DNA from: Hahella sp050299855 | GTDB taxonomy: Bacteria > Pseudomonadota > Gammaproteobacteria > Pseudomonadales > Oleiphilaceae | Assembly: GCA_050299855.1 (NCBI GenBank) | Contig: JBNKWQ010000053.1 | Coordinates: 62,001-126,000 of the forward strand | Direction of reading: 5' to 3' | DNA length: 64,000 nt | Part shown: one piece after another, positions 27,320 through 36,902 of the stretch | Layout of the letters: the number at the start of each line of letters is the position of its first letter | Numbering within the stretch: the first letter of the stretch is position 1 | Position numbers and translations under genes: made by a program | The notes under the pieces: model-generated | The model's database searches: none | Seen by the model: the letters and a program-made list of their open reading frames with translations, nothing else | What the model was told of the DNA's origin: nothing

Positions 27320-28792
27320 ATGTCATCTGAACGATTAAATGTCCTGGATATTAAACAGGCCCGAATTCGCACACTACACTTCACGTGGATTGCGTTCTTC
27401 CTTACTTTCATCATGTGGTTTGCCCATGCGCCGTTGAAGCCTTTCATTATGGAAGCTTTCAATATGTCAAATGAGCAATGGAAGGCATTGTTGATTCTCA
27501 ACGTCGCCCTGACGATCCCTGCCCGCATTGTAATAGGCATGCTGGTTGACAAATTTGGTCCCCGGGCCGTCTATAGTTTGCTTTTACTCGCCTCGGCATT
27601 TTTATGCTGGGGCTTTGCAACGGCCACCAGTTTTGAACAACTGGCACTCTTCCGCTTCCTATGCGGGTTTATCGGGGCCGGATTTGTGATCGGAATAAGG
27701 ATGGTCGGTGAGTGGTTTCCAGCCAAAACTGTCGGAGTTGCTGAAGGTGTGTATGGTGGTTGGGGCAATTTTGGTTCCACGGCTGCCGCCTGGACACTCC
27801 CCGCGGTGGCTGCATACGTGTTTGGTGGTGACGACGGCTGGCGTTATGCTATAGCCAGTACTGGTGTAGTGTCTTTTGTCTATGCACTGGTGTTCTATCG
27901 TCAGGTGCGTAATACCCCTAAAGGTTCTACCTACTTTAAACCCAAAAAGAGTGGTGGGCTGGAAGTCAGTACCTGGAAAGACTTCTGGTTTTACGTCGCG
28001 ATGAACCTCCCCATGTATGTGGCATTGGCGGTATTAACCTGGAAACTGTCCCCTTCCGGTGTTGGGCTTTTGTCTGCCACCATGGCGTTACTACTGTGGA
28101 TTGGTCTTGGGTTGCTGTTTATCGTGCAATTCAGCCAAATTTACAAAGTGAATAAGGACCACCTCAAACAGGGAGTTCCGGATATTCAGCGTTACAAATT
28201 CAAGCAGGTAGCCATTCTGGATTGGGCTTACTTCGTCACTTTTGGTTCTGAACTGGCGGTAGTATCTATGTTGCCGGCATTCTTTATGGAAACCTTTGAA
28301 CTATCTCCGGTTAAAGCCGGGCTGTTGGGAGGTGCTTTTGCCCTGATGAACCTGGTGGCCCGTCCTGGCGGAGGGTTGCTTTCAGACAAGTTCGGGCGTC
28401 GTAAAACACTATCGATACTGATATGCGGCCTGGCATTGGGTTATCTGGTATTGAGCCAGATTGACTCCACCTGGATGGTGGCCGGTGCGGTGATTGGCGT
28501 AATGTGTTGCTCCTTCTTTGTGCAAGCCGGGGAGGGTGCGGTGTTTGCCATGGTGCCATTGATTCAGCGACGCATGACAGGACAGATAGCCGGAATGGCA
28601 GGTGCTTATGGCAATGTTGGAGCGGTGATATTCCTGACAGTATTTTCCTTCGTTGATGCATCCACTTTTTTCCTCACCATTGCAGGTGCGGCGGCAGTTT
28701 GTTTCGTAATCGTACAGTTTCTTGAGGAGCCTCAAGGGCATATGGCGGAAGTGGACGAAAACGGCAGTGTGCAGTTAATCGAGGTAAACTGA
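27320..28792 (+). CDS. NarK/NasA-type nitrate transporter (MFS)
   Basis: The 490-residue protein has 12 transmembrane helices and belongs to the nitrate/nitrite porter branch of the major facilitator superfamily. Characteristic segments are the first nitrate signature FRFLCGFIGAGFVIGIRMVG with its conserved Arg, GVYGGWGNFGST, and, in the second half, GVMCCSFFVQAGEGAVFAMV and GAYGNVGAV. It should import nitrate for NasA. The start at 27320 is chosen because AGAGG lies six bases upstream. It is divergent from nirB and is followed by a phosphatase/kinase gene. Confidence 0.94.
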   Translation: MSSERLNVLDIKQARIRTLHFTWIAFFLTFIMWFAHAPLKPFIMEAFNMSNEQWKALLILNVALTIPARIVIGMLVDKFGPRAVYSLLLLASAFLCWGFATATSFEQLALFRFLCGFIGAGFVIGIRMVGEWFPAKTVGVAEGVYGGWGNFGSTAAAWTLPAVAAYVFGGDDGWRYAIASTGVVSFVYALVFYRQVRNTPKGSTYFKPKKSGGLEVSTWKDFWFYVAMNLPMYVALAVLTWKLSPSGVGLLSATMALLLWIGLGLLFIVQFSQIYKVNKDHLKQGVPDIQRYKFKQVAILDWAYFVTFGSELAVVSMLPAFFMETFELSPVKAGLLGGAFALMNLVARPGGGLLSDKFGRRKTLSILICGLALGYLVLSQIDSTWMVAGAVIGVMCCSFFVQAGEGAVFAMVPLIQRRMTGQIAGMAGAYGNVGAVIFLTVFSFVDASTFFLTIAGAAAVCFVIVQFLEEPQGHMAEVDENGSVQLIEVN

Positions 28793-28799
28793 GAGCTTT

Positions 28800-28833
28800 C
28801 AGGCCAGAGGTAGATCCTTTGGCCTGGTATTTT
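28800..28833 (+). terminator. Hairpin between transporter and phosphatase/kinase genes
   Basis: CAGGCCA (28800-28806) and TGGCCTG (28820-28826) form a seven-base-pair stem followed by GTATTTTG. It may act as a partial terminator that lowers expression of the kinase gene relative to the transporter, or as a 3-prime stabilising structure. Confidence 0.5.
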
Positions 28834-28856
28834 GAAAGTTAAGGCCAGAGGTGCCT

Positions 28857-30590
28857 ATGGTACTTGGAAATACGCTCTCCATATCTGTTGATCAGTTCTC
28901 AGCGGCAGGCGTTAAGCCACAGAATGAAGACTGCATTGGGATAAAAATCCCTGAGCCGGATGTACTGAACCTAAAGGGGGCAGTGGCGCTAATTGCCGAT
29001 GGTGTCAGTGCAGCAGAGAATGGAAAGGAAGCGGCAGAAACCTGTGTTATCAATTTTCTAAATGACTACTATTCCACTCCTGAGTCCTGGTCAGTAAAAC
29101 AATCGGCCCATAAGGTTCTGATAGCGTTGAACCGTTGGCTATATGGCCAGAGCCTGAGATCGTTGAACGAAACCCGCGGATACGTTTGTACCTTGTCGAT
29201 TCTGGTACTCAAATCCACTCAGGCTCATATCTTTCATGTGGGAGACAGCCGCATCTATCTGATGCGTGATGGACAGCTTGACCAGCTTACTACTGATCAT
29301 ACCCAGAAACTAAGTGCCGACCAGAGTTATCTTGTACAGGCAATGGGACTTTCAACCCATCTCGAAATTGACTATCGCTGTATTGATATTCAGCCAGGTG
29401 ATGTTTTCTTCCTGTCCACTGATGGTGTTCATGATTTCTTGCCGGAATCTGAACTGGCAACTTCGCTAGACCAACTACCGACAAAATTTGATGGATTGTC
29501 CCGCTGGATGGTTAATGGTGCTCTGAAATCAGGCAGTAACGATAATTTAAGCTGCCAGATCATTCGAGTGGACTATCTTGGGCTGCAAGATGCCCAGGCT
29601 TATTGTAAAAAGCTTGCCACTCAACCTTTCCCACCATTACTGGAAACGGGGCAAGCTTTTGATGGCCTGAAAGTATTGAAAATATTGCATGAAAGTCAGC
29701 GGAGTCAGGTTTATCTGGTGGAAGATACCGAAACCAAGACCCGGGCCGTAATGAAAACTCCTTCGCCGAATTACGATGACGATCCTGCATATATTGAGCG
29801 ATTCCGCCTGGAAGAATGGATTGCGGCCAGAATCAGTAATCCACATGTGGTGAAACTTTATGGCGCTAACAGAAAGCGGTCTGCACTCTATTATTTGACC
29901 GAATATGTACAGGGAGTGCCCTTGGCACGTTGGATTCGAGACAACTCACGTCCGGATATCGGACGTGTGATTCAGATTGTGGAGCAGATAGTTAAAGGCT
30001 TGCGTTCCCTGCATCGTAAGGAAACCCTGCATCAGGACATTAAGCCTGAGAATATACTGATTACCAATGATGACCGGGTGACCTTGATTGATTTTGGTTC
30101 CTGCTGGATTCCGGGTATTCAGGAAATCGCAACTCCGCTGGAGCGTGAAGTGGCTTTGGGAACCGCCTCCTACAGTGCCCCGGAATATTCTCTCGGTGCT
30201 AAAGGCTCGCCCCGCTCAGAGATGTTTTCAGTGGCCGTGGTTACCTATGAAATGCTGACAGGAAAATTGCCTTATGGCGAGGCCTATGATCAGGCTTCCT
30301 CTCCAACGGCCTTTGCACGGTTGAAATATACCCCCGCTTACCATCATAACCCACTAATCCCGGTGTGGTTGGATGGGGCACTTCGGAAAGCTTTGCAGCT
30401 CGACCCAAGACGCCGCTATGACAGCTTTTCAGAATGGCTGCATGACCTGAAACATCCCAATTCCCGGCTCATGCCGGAGCAGGCGTTGCCATTGGTGGAG
30501 CGGAATCCTTTGGTGTTTTGGAAATCGACGACCTGTATTCTGATCGGCACACAATTGCTTACTTTATGGTGGCTGGTGACACACTTATAG
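28857..30590 (+). CDS. PP2C phosphatase / serine-threonine kinase fusion protein
   Basis: The 577-residue protein has an N-terminal PP2C-type phosphatase (about residues 1-238; metal-binding Asp in IADGVSAAENG, FHVGDSRIYL, FLSTDGVHDF, GSNDNLSC), a Hanks-type kinase (about 268-535; Lys300 in RAVMKTPS, HQD at 392-394 in LHQDIKPEN, DFG at 412-414, SAPEY) and a C-terminal transmembrane helix that would leave both enzymes in the cytoplasm. The catalytic loop is HQD instead of HRD, marking a non-RD kinase that needs no activation-loop phosphate. AGAGG six bases before the ATG supports this start. Such fusions recur beside nitrate-assimilation genes in gammaproteobacteria, but the substrate is not established; control of nitrate uptake or reduction is inference. 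Confidence 0.9.
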   Translation: MVLGNTLSISVDQFSAAGVKPQNEDCIGIKIPEPDVLNLKGAVALIADGVSAAENGKEAAETCVINFLNDYYSTPESWSVKQSAHKVLIALNRWLYGQSLRSLNETRGYVCTLSILVLKSTQAHIFHVGDSRIYLMRDGQLDQLTTDHTQKLSADQSYLVQAMGLSTHLEIDYRCIDIQPGDVFFLSTDGVHDFLPESELATSLDQLPTKFDGLSRWMVNGALKSGSNDNLSCQIIRVDYLGLQDAQAYCKKLATQPFPPLLETGQAFDGLKVLKILHESQRSQVYLVEDTETKTRAVMKTPSPNYDDDPAYIERFRLEEWIAARISNPHVVKLYGANRKRSALYYLTEYVQGVPLARWIRDNSRPDIGRVIQIVEQIVKGLRSLHRKETLHQDIKPENILITNDDRVTLIDFGSCWIPGIQEIATPLEREVALGTASYSAPEYSLGAKGSPRSEMFSVAVVTYEMLTGKLPYGEAYDQASSPTAFARLKYTPAYHHNPLIPVWLDGALRKALQLDPRRRYDSFSEWLHDLKHPNSRLMPEQALPLVERNPLVFWKSTTCILIGTQLLTLWWLVTHL

Positions 30591-30633
30591 CCCCAGAAAG
30601 AGTGACTGGCGTATTCAATCGGAAGTGGATGCG

Positions 30634-31431
30634 TCAGGACTCACCAGGGACGTGAATAATACCTTCAAGATAAAGTTTAGCCTGACCAACCAGGAGTACG
30701 TTGGCTCCACGGAAATGGCACTCAATTAGCCCACCTCGGGGGGAGAGCTGTTCGGAGGTAAGTTCCACTTTGCCGAGTCGTTCTGACCAATAGGGTGTGA
30801 GAGAGCAATAAGCGGAGCCAGTGACGGAATCTTCATTAATGCCTATTCTAGGGGCGAAGAATCGCGAAACGAAATCCACTTTTTCTCCGGGAGCCGTGAT
30901 ACAGACACCAAAAGTGTCGAGGAGTTTTAGCAGGCGGAAATCCGGCTTCACCGAGCGAACGGCGGCTTCAGAGTCGAGTATCACGATAAAATCCCGGGAT
31001 TTGAGAACTTTAACTGGAGTGATTCCACCAAGGGCTTCGGTGAGGGCTGTCGTCGCCTCTGTTTCTTCACCCTTCCGGGTTGGCAGCCACATCGCGTAGC
31101 CACTCTTATGCTGGCTGACTTCGAGTTGGCCGCTACGGGTATTGAATTGTATGCGTGGGCCTTTAAACCCTTCTTTGGTATAGAGAATAAAGGCAGTGGC
31201 CAGAGTGGCATGGCCGCAGAGATCGACTTCGCTCTCGGGGGTGAACCAGCGCAAGTCGAAGCCGTTAGTGCGAGGCACATAGAATGCGGTTTCAGATAGG
31301 CAATTTTCTGCGGCAATATTGATTAATGTTCGGTCAGGGAGCCAATCATCCAGCGGGCACACACCGGCGGGATTGCCGGCAAAAACCTCTTTGGTAAAGG
31401 CGTCCACCTGATAAAATCTATGTTTGCTCAT
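30634..31431 (-). CDS. PhzF family isomerase-like protein
   Basis: The 265-residue protein belongs to the PhzF/DAP-epimerase fold family. The N-terminal signature YQVDAFTKEVFAGNPAGVCP is clear, the catalytic acid region is CLSETAFYV, and DLCGHATLATAF and EDSVTGSAYCSLTPYW are the second and third conserved blocks. PhzF itself isomerises a dihydro-anthranilate in phenazine synthesis; with no other phz genes near, this is a generic family member of unknown substrate. Its start overlaps the stop of the upstream GNAT gene by four bases. Confidence 0.9.
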   Translation of the reverse strand: MSKHRFYQVDAFTKEVFAGNPAGVCPLDDWLPDRTLINIAAENCLSETAFYVPRTNGFDLRWFTPESEVDLCGHATLATAFILYTKEGFKGPRIQFNTRSGQLEVSQHKSGYAMWLPTRKGEETEATTALTEALGGITPVKVLKSRDFIVILDSEAAVRSVKPDFRLLKLLDTFGVCITAPGEKVDFVSRFFAPRIGINEDSVTGSAYCSLTPYWSERLGKVELTSEQLSPRGGLIECHFRGANVLLVGQAKLYLEGIIHVPGES

Positions 31432-31877
31432 GATTTATGCTCGAACCAGTGCTGGGTTTTAATTTTTGAAAAGCCAAGGCCTTCGTAAAACTTATGAGCA
31501 GCTTCCCTATATGTTTGAGAGCCTACTCGAATGGTAGTCAGACCTACCTGTTTCGTCCAATTCATTAGTTCAATAATCAATTGGCGGCCGATGCCATGGC
31601 CACGCAGTCTTTCTGTCACAACCAAATGGGCAATAACGGCGCAGCTGCCATTGGTAAGAGATTTCGAGGTGTAGGCCATGGCCATACCACAAACATTGTC
31701 GTCAACTACAGCAACTAACACCATGGTCTCTGGATCATTAAGCAGGCATCGAAGGTTCTGGCTAAGTTGCGCTTCGAATAGGGGATAGCCCAGTTCGCTG
31801 AGAAGCAAACGCAAAGCGGCGCCGTCATCGGGCGCCGCTTTGCGGATACTCACATCGCTATGATGTATTGTTTCCAT
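31428..31877 (-). CDS. GNAT family N-acetyltransferase
   Basis: This 149-residue protein is a single GNAT domain. The acetyl-CoA-binding motif A appears as VIAHLVVTERLRGHGIGRQL (R-x-x-G-x-G/A), followed by the C-terminal AAHKFYEGLGFSK segment typical of the fold. The substrate cannot be told. It overlaps the PhzF-like gene by four bases, so the two are probably one transcription unit. Confidence 0.9.
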   Translation of the reverse strand: METIHHSDVSIRKAAPDDGAALRLLLSELGYPLFEAQLSQNLRCLLNDPETMVLVAVVDDNVCGMAMAYTSKSLTNGSCAVIAHLVVTERLRGHGIGRQLIIELMNWTKQVGLTTIRVGSQTYREAAHKFYEGLGFSKIKTQHWFEHKS

Positions 31878-31956
31878 ATTAGCAATAATCTCAACACTGA
31901 AGTTTTGTGAAGTCGCCGTACTGGTCTAATGAACAGTACAGCGATAATCTACTTTA

Positions 31957-32724
31957 TCAGTGTTGCAGAATTTGACTGAGGAACAACTGGGTTCTTTCAT
32001 GCTGCGGATTGTGGAAGAATTCATTAGGTTCGTTTTCTTCTACAATTTGCCCCGCATCCATAAAGATAACCTTGTCGGCAACCGTCTTCGCAAAGCCCAT
32101 CTCATGCGTTACGCAGATCATGGTCATACCGGATTCGGCAAGTTGCACCATAGTGTCCAGTACTTCTTTGATCATCTCAGGGTCGAGAGCCGAAGTCGGC
32201 TCATCGAAGAGCATGATTTCAGGATTCATACAAAGACTGCGCGCTATAGCAACACGCTGTTGCTGACCACCCGACAATTGTCCAGGATATTTTGAGGCCT
32301 GGTGAGGGATCTTGACCTTTTCCAGGTAATTCATGGCTATTTCTTCTGCTTCCTTCTGCGGCATCTTACGCACCCAGATAGGTGCCAGTGTGCAGTTCTG
32401 TAATACAGTCAGGTGAGGAAAGAGATTGAAGTGCTGGAATACCATTCCCACCTCGCGGCGTACACTGTCGATGTTCTTCAGGTCATTGGTCAGTGGAATA
32501 TTCTTCACAATAATGTCGCCCGCCTGATGTTCTTCCAGGCGGTTGATGCAACGGATCATGGTGGATTTTCCTGATCCGGATGGACCGCAGACAACAATAC
32601 GTTCGCCCTTGTAGATATCCAGATTGATATCCTTGAGAACGTGAAAATTGCCGTACCATTTGTTCACATTTTTCAGCTGAATCATTTTGGTTTGGGTATC
32701 AGCTGCATTGGATTCTGTTGTCAT
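31957..32724 (-). CDS. aapP: Amino-acid ABC transporter ATP-binding protein
   Basis: AapP energises the general L-amino-acid transporter. The 255-residue protein has Walker A (GPSGSGKST), the Q-loop region VGMVFQHFNLFPHLT, the ABC signature LSGGQQQR, Walker B plus D-loop (IMLFDEPTSALDPE) and the switch His (VTHEMGF). It is the last gene of aapJQMP and belongs to the polar amino acid (GlnQ/AapP) group. Confidence 0.95.
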   Translation of the reverse strand: MTTESNAADTQTKMIQLKNVNKWYGNFHVLKDINLDIYKGERIVVCGPSGSGKSTMIRCINRLEEHQAGDIIVKNIPLTNDLKNIDSVRREVGMVFQHFNLFPHLTVLQNCTLAPIWVRKMPQKEAEEIAMNYLEKVKIPHQASKYPGQLSGGQQQRVAIARSLCMNPEIMLFDEPTSALDPEMIKEVLDTMVQLAESGMTMICVTHEMGFAKTVADKVIFMDAGQIVEENEPNEFFHNPQHERTQLFLSQILQH

Positions 32725-32754
32725 AATTAACTCCGCTTGTAAGCGATAACCGGC

Positions 32755-33849
32755 TTAACGATGGCTGGTGTTCAGTTTGCGTTCCAGGTTTTGGCTGTAA
32801 CGGGACATCCCGAAACAGGCCAACCAATACATGAAGGCAAGGAAAACATAGCCTTCAACGGAAAAGCCTAACCAGTTGGGGTCGTTAAGCGCTGACTGTA
32901 CAATGGCCAAGAGGTCGAACAGGCCGATAATCAGCACTAGGCTGGTATCTTTGTACAGTGCAATGAAGGTATTCACGATCCCGGGAATCATCAGTTTGAG
33001 AGCTTGTGGCAGGATGATCAGGAACATTGACTTCCAGTAGCTCAGTCCTAAAGCCTGCGCTGCTTCTGTCTGGCCTTTGGGAATAGCCTGCAGTCCGCCC
33101 CGTACAACTTCCGCCATGTAAGCGCTCTGGAACATGATGACACCGATAATGGCCCGCAACAGCTTGTCAGTTTCGACCCCGGAGCTCATGAACAATGGCA
33201 ACATTACCGAAGCCATGAATAGTACCGTAATCAGTGGTACGCCACGCCAAAATTCAATGTAGACGATACTGATGCTGCGTATGACCGGCATCTGTGATTG
33301 GCGGCCCAGTGCCAACAGTATGCCGATCGGCAGAGAGGCCACGATACCAATCACCGCAATGACCAGTGTCAGAGTCAGGCCACCCCATTGATGCGTTTCC
33401 ACTTCCGGTAAACCAAAAATACCACCATTCAGAAGATAGAAAGCGATAATCGGGAATACCACCAGCAGGAACAGACTGATCCAACCCTTCTTGGGGGTCT
33501 TTTCAATCATTAACGCGATGATACATGCAGCAAAAATGAAGAACATCACATTGACACGCCAGACTTCAGTCGCTGGAATAAATCCATAGATAAACTGACT
33601 CAAACGCGCGCTGATAAACACCCAGCAAGCACCATCACTTGTACAGTCTTCACGGGTGCTACCGATAAAGTCGGCATTGATGACACCCCACTCGATAAAC
33701 CAGCTAACGCCACTGATGACCAGAAGGAGTGCTATCACGGATATAACCGAACTAATCGGTCCGGTAAACATATTTGCCCGCAGCCAGCCTACTACGCCTA
33801 CCATGTTGGGAGGAGGTGGCTGATCCGGCAATGGTTTGAATTCACGCAT
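32755..33849 (-). CDS. aapM: Amino-acid ABC transporter permease AapM
   Basis: The 364-residue inner-membrane permease is the second of the two transmembrane subunits of the general amino-acid transporter. The long N-terminal part with four hydrophobic segments (about residues 30-160) is typical of AapM. The EAA loop that contacts the ATPase is seen as GQTEAAQALGLSYWKSMFLI. It is four bases downstream of aapQ and 30 bases upstream of aapP. Confidence 0.94.
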   Translation of the reverse strand: MREFKPLPDQPPPPNMVGVVGWLRANMFTGPISSVISVIALLLVISGVSWFIEWGVINADFIGSTREDCTSDGACWVFISARLSQFIYGFIPATEVWRVNVMFFIFAACIIALMIEKTPKKGWISLFLLVVFPIIAFYLLNGGIFGLPEVETHQWGGLTLTLVIAVIGIVASLPIGILLALGRQSQMPVIRSISIVYIEFWRGVPLITVLFMASVMLPLFMSSGVETDKLLRAIIGVIMFQSAYMAEVVRGGLQAIPKGQTEAAQALGLSYWKSMFLIILPQALKLMIPGIVNTFIALYKDTSLVLIIGLFDLLAIVQSALNDPNWLGFSVEGYVFLAFMYWLACFGMSRYSQNLERKLNTSHR

Positions 33850-33853
33850 CTGA

Positions 33854-35041
33854 CTACCTCTCTATCAACTTGATTCGCTTGTTGTACCAGTTCATCAACG
33901 CTGAGGTCGTGAGACTGAGCGTTAAATACACGGCCATGGTCATGAAGATTACCTCTACCGCCTGCCCAGTCTGGTTCAGGGTGGTACCGGCGAAGACCGC
34001 GACCAAATCGGGATAACCGATAGCCGTAGCCAGCGATGAGTTCTTGGTGAGGTTGAGGTACTGATTGGTCAGTGGTGGAATAATTACTCGCATTGCCTGT
34101 GGAACAACAATCAGGCGCAGGCGTTGTCCATTAGTCAATCCTAAAGCATTGGCTGCTTCAGATTGGCCATGGGCTACGGCCTCGATACCTGAACGCACAA
34201 CTTCAGCTATAAATGTCGCTGTATAGATCGTGAGTGCAAGTAACAGTGCCATCAGCTCCGGAATAACAACCATGCCATTGCGGAAGTTGAAGCCTTTTAG
34301 CTCTGGGTATTCAAAATGCAGTGGTGAACCAGCAAAGAAGTAAGTGATTAGTGGTAGAAATATCAGAATGCCAAGAGAAGGAAAGAAAAGTGGAAAGGTT
34401 TTTCCTGTCGCCAGTTGGCGCTTCTTCTCAAAACGGACCAGGCCGATAATAATGGCAATTGCTGCAAAGAATGCAATCCATACCGCCCCGAAACCATCTT
34501 CAGCTATGGGCTCTGGCAGATACAGGCCACGAATATTGAAAAAGACTGAATCACCAATATTCATACTGTCCCGTGGACTCGGGAGAGTACGAAGTACCGC
34601 GAAATACCAGAAGAACATTTGCAGTAACAGAGGGATGTTTCTGAAGATTTCAATATATACGGTCGCCAGACGAGATATCAGCCAGTTCTTGGACAGACGG
34701 CCTATACCAACGATAAATCCCAAAATTGTTGCAAAGAAAATTCCTAATACTGCAACCAATACAGTGTTTAACAAGCCGACAAGAAATGTCCGGCCATAGC
34801 TGTAGGTTTCATCGTAAGGAATGAGAGATTGAATGATCCCGAATCCAGCCTGGGCTCCCATGAAGCCAAAACCGGTCGAAATCCCTCGCGCTTCCATATT
34901 GGTTAGCGCGTTGTTAATGATATACAGGAAAAAAGCGACGACCGCCCCTATTGCGAGTACCTGGAATATAACCGAACGTACCGCGGGATCGTTCCAAAAA
35001 CTTGTTTTCGCTTTAGCCTGTTCGATGGATAGATTTGCCAC
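33854..35041 (-). CDS. aapQ: Amino-acid ABC transporter permease AapQ
   Basis: At 395 residues this is the larger permease of the Aap-type transporter. It has an N-terminal helix, an internal insert of two helices and periplasmic loop, and the EAA cytoplasmic loop (HGQSEAANALGLTNGQRLRL). The segment RNIPLLLQMFFWYFAVL is characteristic of polar amino-acid permeases. A stable hairpin lies in the 97-base gap between aapJ and this gene. Confidence 0.94.
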   Translation of the reverse strand: MANLSIEQAKAKTSFWNDPAVRSVIFQVLAIGAVVAFFLYIINNALTNMEARGISTGFGFMGAQAGFGIIQSLIPYDETYSYGRTFLVGLLNTVLVAVLGIFFATILGFIVGIGRLSKNWLISRLATVYIEIFRNIPLLLQMFFWYFAVLRTLPSPRDSMNIGDSVFFNIRGLYLPEPIAEDGFGAVWIAFFAAIAIIIGLVRFEKKRQLATGKTFPLFFPSLGILIFLPLITYFFAGSPLHFEYPELKGFNFRNGMVVIPELMALLLALTIYTATFIAEVVRSGIEAVAHGQSEAANALGLTNGQRLRLIVVPQAMRVIIPPLTNQYLNLTKNSSLATAIGYPDLVAVFAGTTLNQTGQAVEVIFMTMAVYLTLSLTTSALMNWYNKRIKLIER

Positions 35042-35099
35042 TCACTGATCTCCCCGTGGATGTCTAAGGAGTTATTTTTTTGAGTTTCTGAACAGGTAA

Positions 35100-35120
35100 G
35101 GGCGCACAGGATGTGCGCCC
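35100..35120 (-). other. Stable hairpin between aapJ and aapQ
   Basis: GGGCGCAC and GTGCGCCC pair over eight bases around a five-base loop, 19 bases after the aapJ stop. No T-run follows directly, so it probably stabilises the aapJ end of the message or causes partial termination, letting the binding protein be made in excess of the permeases. Confidence 0.6.
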
Positions 35121-35138
35121 GGACTTGAGACCTAAGAA

Positions 35139-36155
35139 TTAACGGACGGGAGGAGCGTACTGCAGACCGCCTTTGGTCCACAGGGCGTTCAAACCGCGAG
35201 AGATGCCCAGCGGAGAGCCAGCACCAACGTTGCGCTCAAACATTTCGCCGTAGTTACCTACTTGCTTAACAATGTTGTAGGCCCAAGTGTCGTTCAGACC
35301 AAGGTTTTTACCTTGTCCTGGCTCAGTGCCAAGCAAACGGCCCACGTTAGGGTTAGTGCTTGACTTCATTTGATCCACGTTGCCGGAAGTAATGCCCATT
35401 TCTTCAGCGTTGATCAGCGCGAACATGGTCCATTTCACAATATTGAACCACTGGTCGTCACCTTGACGAACAACAGGCCCCAATGGCTCTTTGGAAATAA
35501 CTTCAGGCAGGACCATAGCCTTGTCTGGGTTGGCCAGTTTGATACGCAGTGCGTAAAGCTGAGATTGATCTGACGTCAGAACGTCACAACGACCTGCTTC
35601 GAAACCTTGAACGGTCTGGTCTGAAGTGTCGAAAACAACTGGAGAATATTTCATGCCCAGCTCACGGAAGTAGTCAGCCAGGTTCAGCTCTGTAGTGGTA
35701 CCGGCCTGGATACATACTGCAGCGCCGTCCAATTCTTTAGCGCTTTTCACGCCCAGCTCTTTGCTGACCATGAAACCTTGGCCGTCGTAGTAGTCAACAC
35801 CAGCAAAGTTCAGACCCAGTGAACCGTCACGGGTAAGGGTCCAGGTGGTGTTACGGGAAAGGATGTCTACTTCACCAGATTGCAAAGCAGTGAAACGCTC
35901 TTTGGCGTTGAGAGGGATGTATTTAACTTTGGTGGCATCACCCAGAGTAGCAGCGGCAACAGCGCGACAAACGTCAACATCCAGACCTGTCCAGTTACCC
36001 TTATCGTCAGGGTTGGAAAAACCTGGAAGACCAGTACTAACTCCACATTGTACGAAGCCTTTTTTCTTCACATCGTCCAAAGTAGCTGCAATAGACGCGG
36101 TTGAAACCGCCACTAGTCCCAGCGCCGCAACTGCGGAAACGAGTTGTTTCTTCAT
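35139..36155 (-). CDS. aapJ: General L-amino-acid ABC transporter substrate-binding protein
   Basis: AapJ is the periplasmic binding protein that captures L-amino acids for AapQMP. The 338-residue precursor has a signal peptide (MKKQLVSAVAALGLVAVSTA, cut near SIA-A). The family signature FSNPDDKGNWTGLDVDVCRA lies near residue 50; SRNTTWTLTRDGSLGLNFAG follows and GTTTELNLADYF later. GAGGG stands seven bases before the ATG. It opens the leftward operon aapJ-aapQ-aapM-aapP; the long upstream gap should hold its promoter. Confidence 0.95.
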   Translation of the reverse strand: MKKQLVSAVAALGLVAVSTASIAATLDDVKKKGFVQCGVSTGLPGFSNPDDKGNWTGLDVDVCRAVAAATLGDATKVKYIPLNAKERFTALQSGEVDILSRNTTWTLTRDGSLGLNFAGVDYYDGQGFMVSKELGVKSAKELDGAAVCIQAGTTTELNLADYFRELGMKYSPVVFDTSDQTVQGFEAGRCDVLTSDQSQLYALRIKLANPDKAMVLPEVISKEPLGPVVRQGDDQWFNIVKWTMFALINAEEMGITSGNVDQMKSSTNPNVGRLLGTEPGQGKNLGLNDTWAYNIVKQVGNYGEMFERNVGAGSPLGISRGLNALWTKGGLQYAPPVR

Positions 36156-36902
36156 TGTATACCCTCGGTTGGTTGTTTATCGTTCATTTTTATAACCCGA
36201 ATTAAGTTAGCACAGTGATTTTTAGAAAACGAGAACTGTTTGGGCAAAAAAAATCGCAGTTTCGGTAATTACCTATGAAGGGAAAAGGTGTGAATGAGTC
36301 ATTTTGGGAGTGTGTATAAGTTGATGATAAATAACGAAAAAAGTTTGTGAATTAAAGTCTTCTTTCCTGGTTTCTGCGTCAAGAGGGAGCAAACTTTCAA
36401 CACCGGGTTTCATAGCAGTGCAACGACCTTCTGAAGGTGTTTTAACTGCCGGATTATTACTTTGAGCGGAAATCCACCCTCTTGAGACATTATTTCGGGT
36501 TCTGAAAAAGCTGATAACTGGGTTGTTCGGTAACACATTGCCGGCTGTATGGGGTGAAAATTCTGGCTATCCGCAGGCCATGTTAAGTCCACTAATGGCC
36601 TTAATGAATCCATCTTGTGATCAATTAATACCCAGCCGAAGTGATTTTTGTCTAAATCATGAATGCTGAATCCGCTACTGCAGCAAAACCTTAAAAATAG
36701 TAATCGCTCTATCAGTTCGCTTGTGTGATTGGGAGTGTCGGTCTGTATCCGTGTGCGTTGATCGCTATCTGGATGAACTAATATAAATGGGGGTTATCCA
36801 AGCAGGGAATAGTAAAGCAGTATGGCCAAATATCTAATGCTCAACACAATCTGGGATAGGGCACAATGTAACTCTGATGATAAGGGAAATCTGAGGTGAC
36901 TT
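36156..36902. other. 747-base intergenic region between aapJ and the CoA-ester lyase
   Basis: This AT-rich divergent gap must contain the aapJ promoter (leftward) and the lyase promoter (rightward). Two overlapping short minus-strand frames (about 36273-36613) resemble nothing I know and lack convincing ribosome binding sites. I see no tRNA, repeat array or strong hairpin, and no promoter that I would name. The length suggests decayed coding sequence or extended regulation. Confidence 0.5.

Noticed and set aside
36273..36613. Two overlapping minus-strand short frames in the aapJ-lyase gap
   Set aside because: No motifs, poor start sites, and neither continues a recognisable family; could be decayed sequence but cannot be shown.
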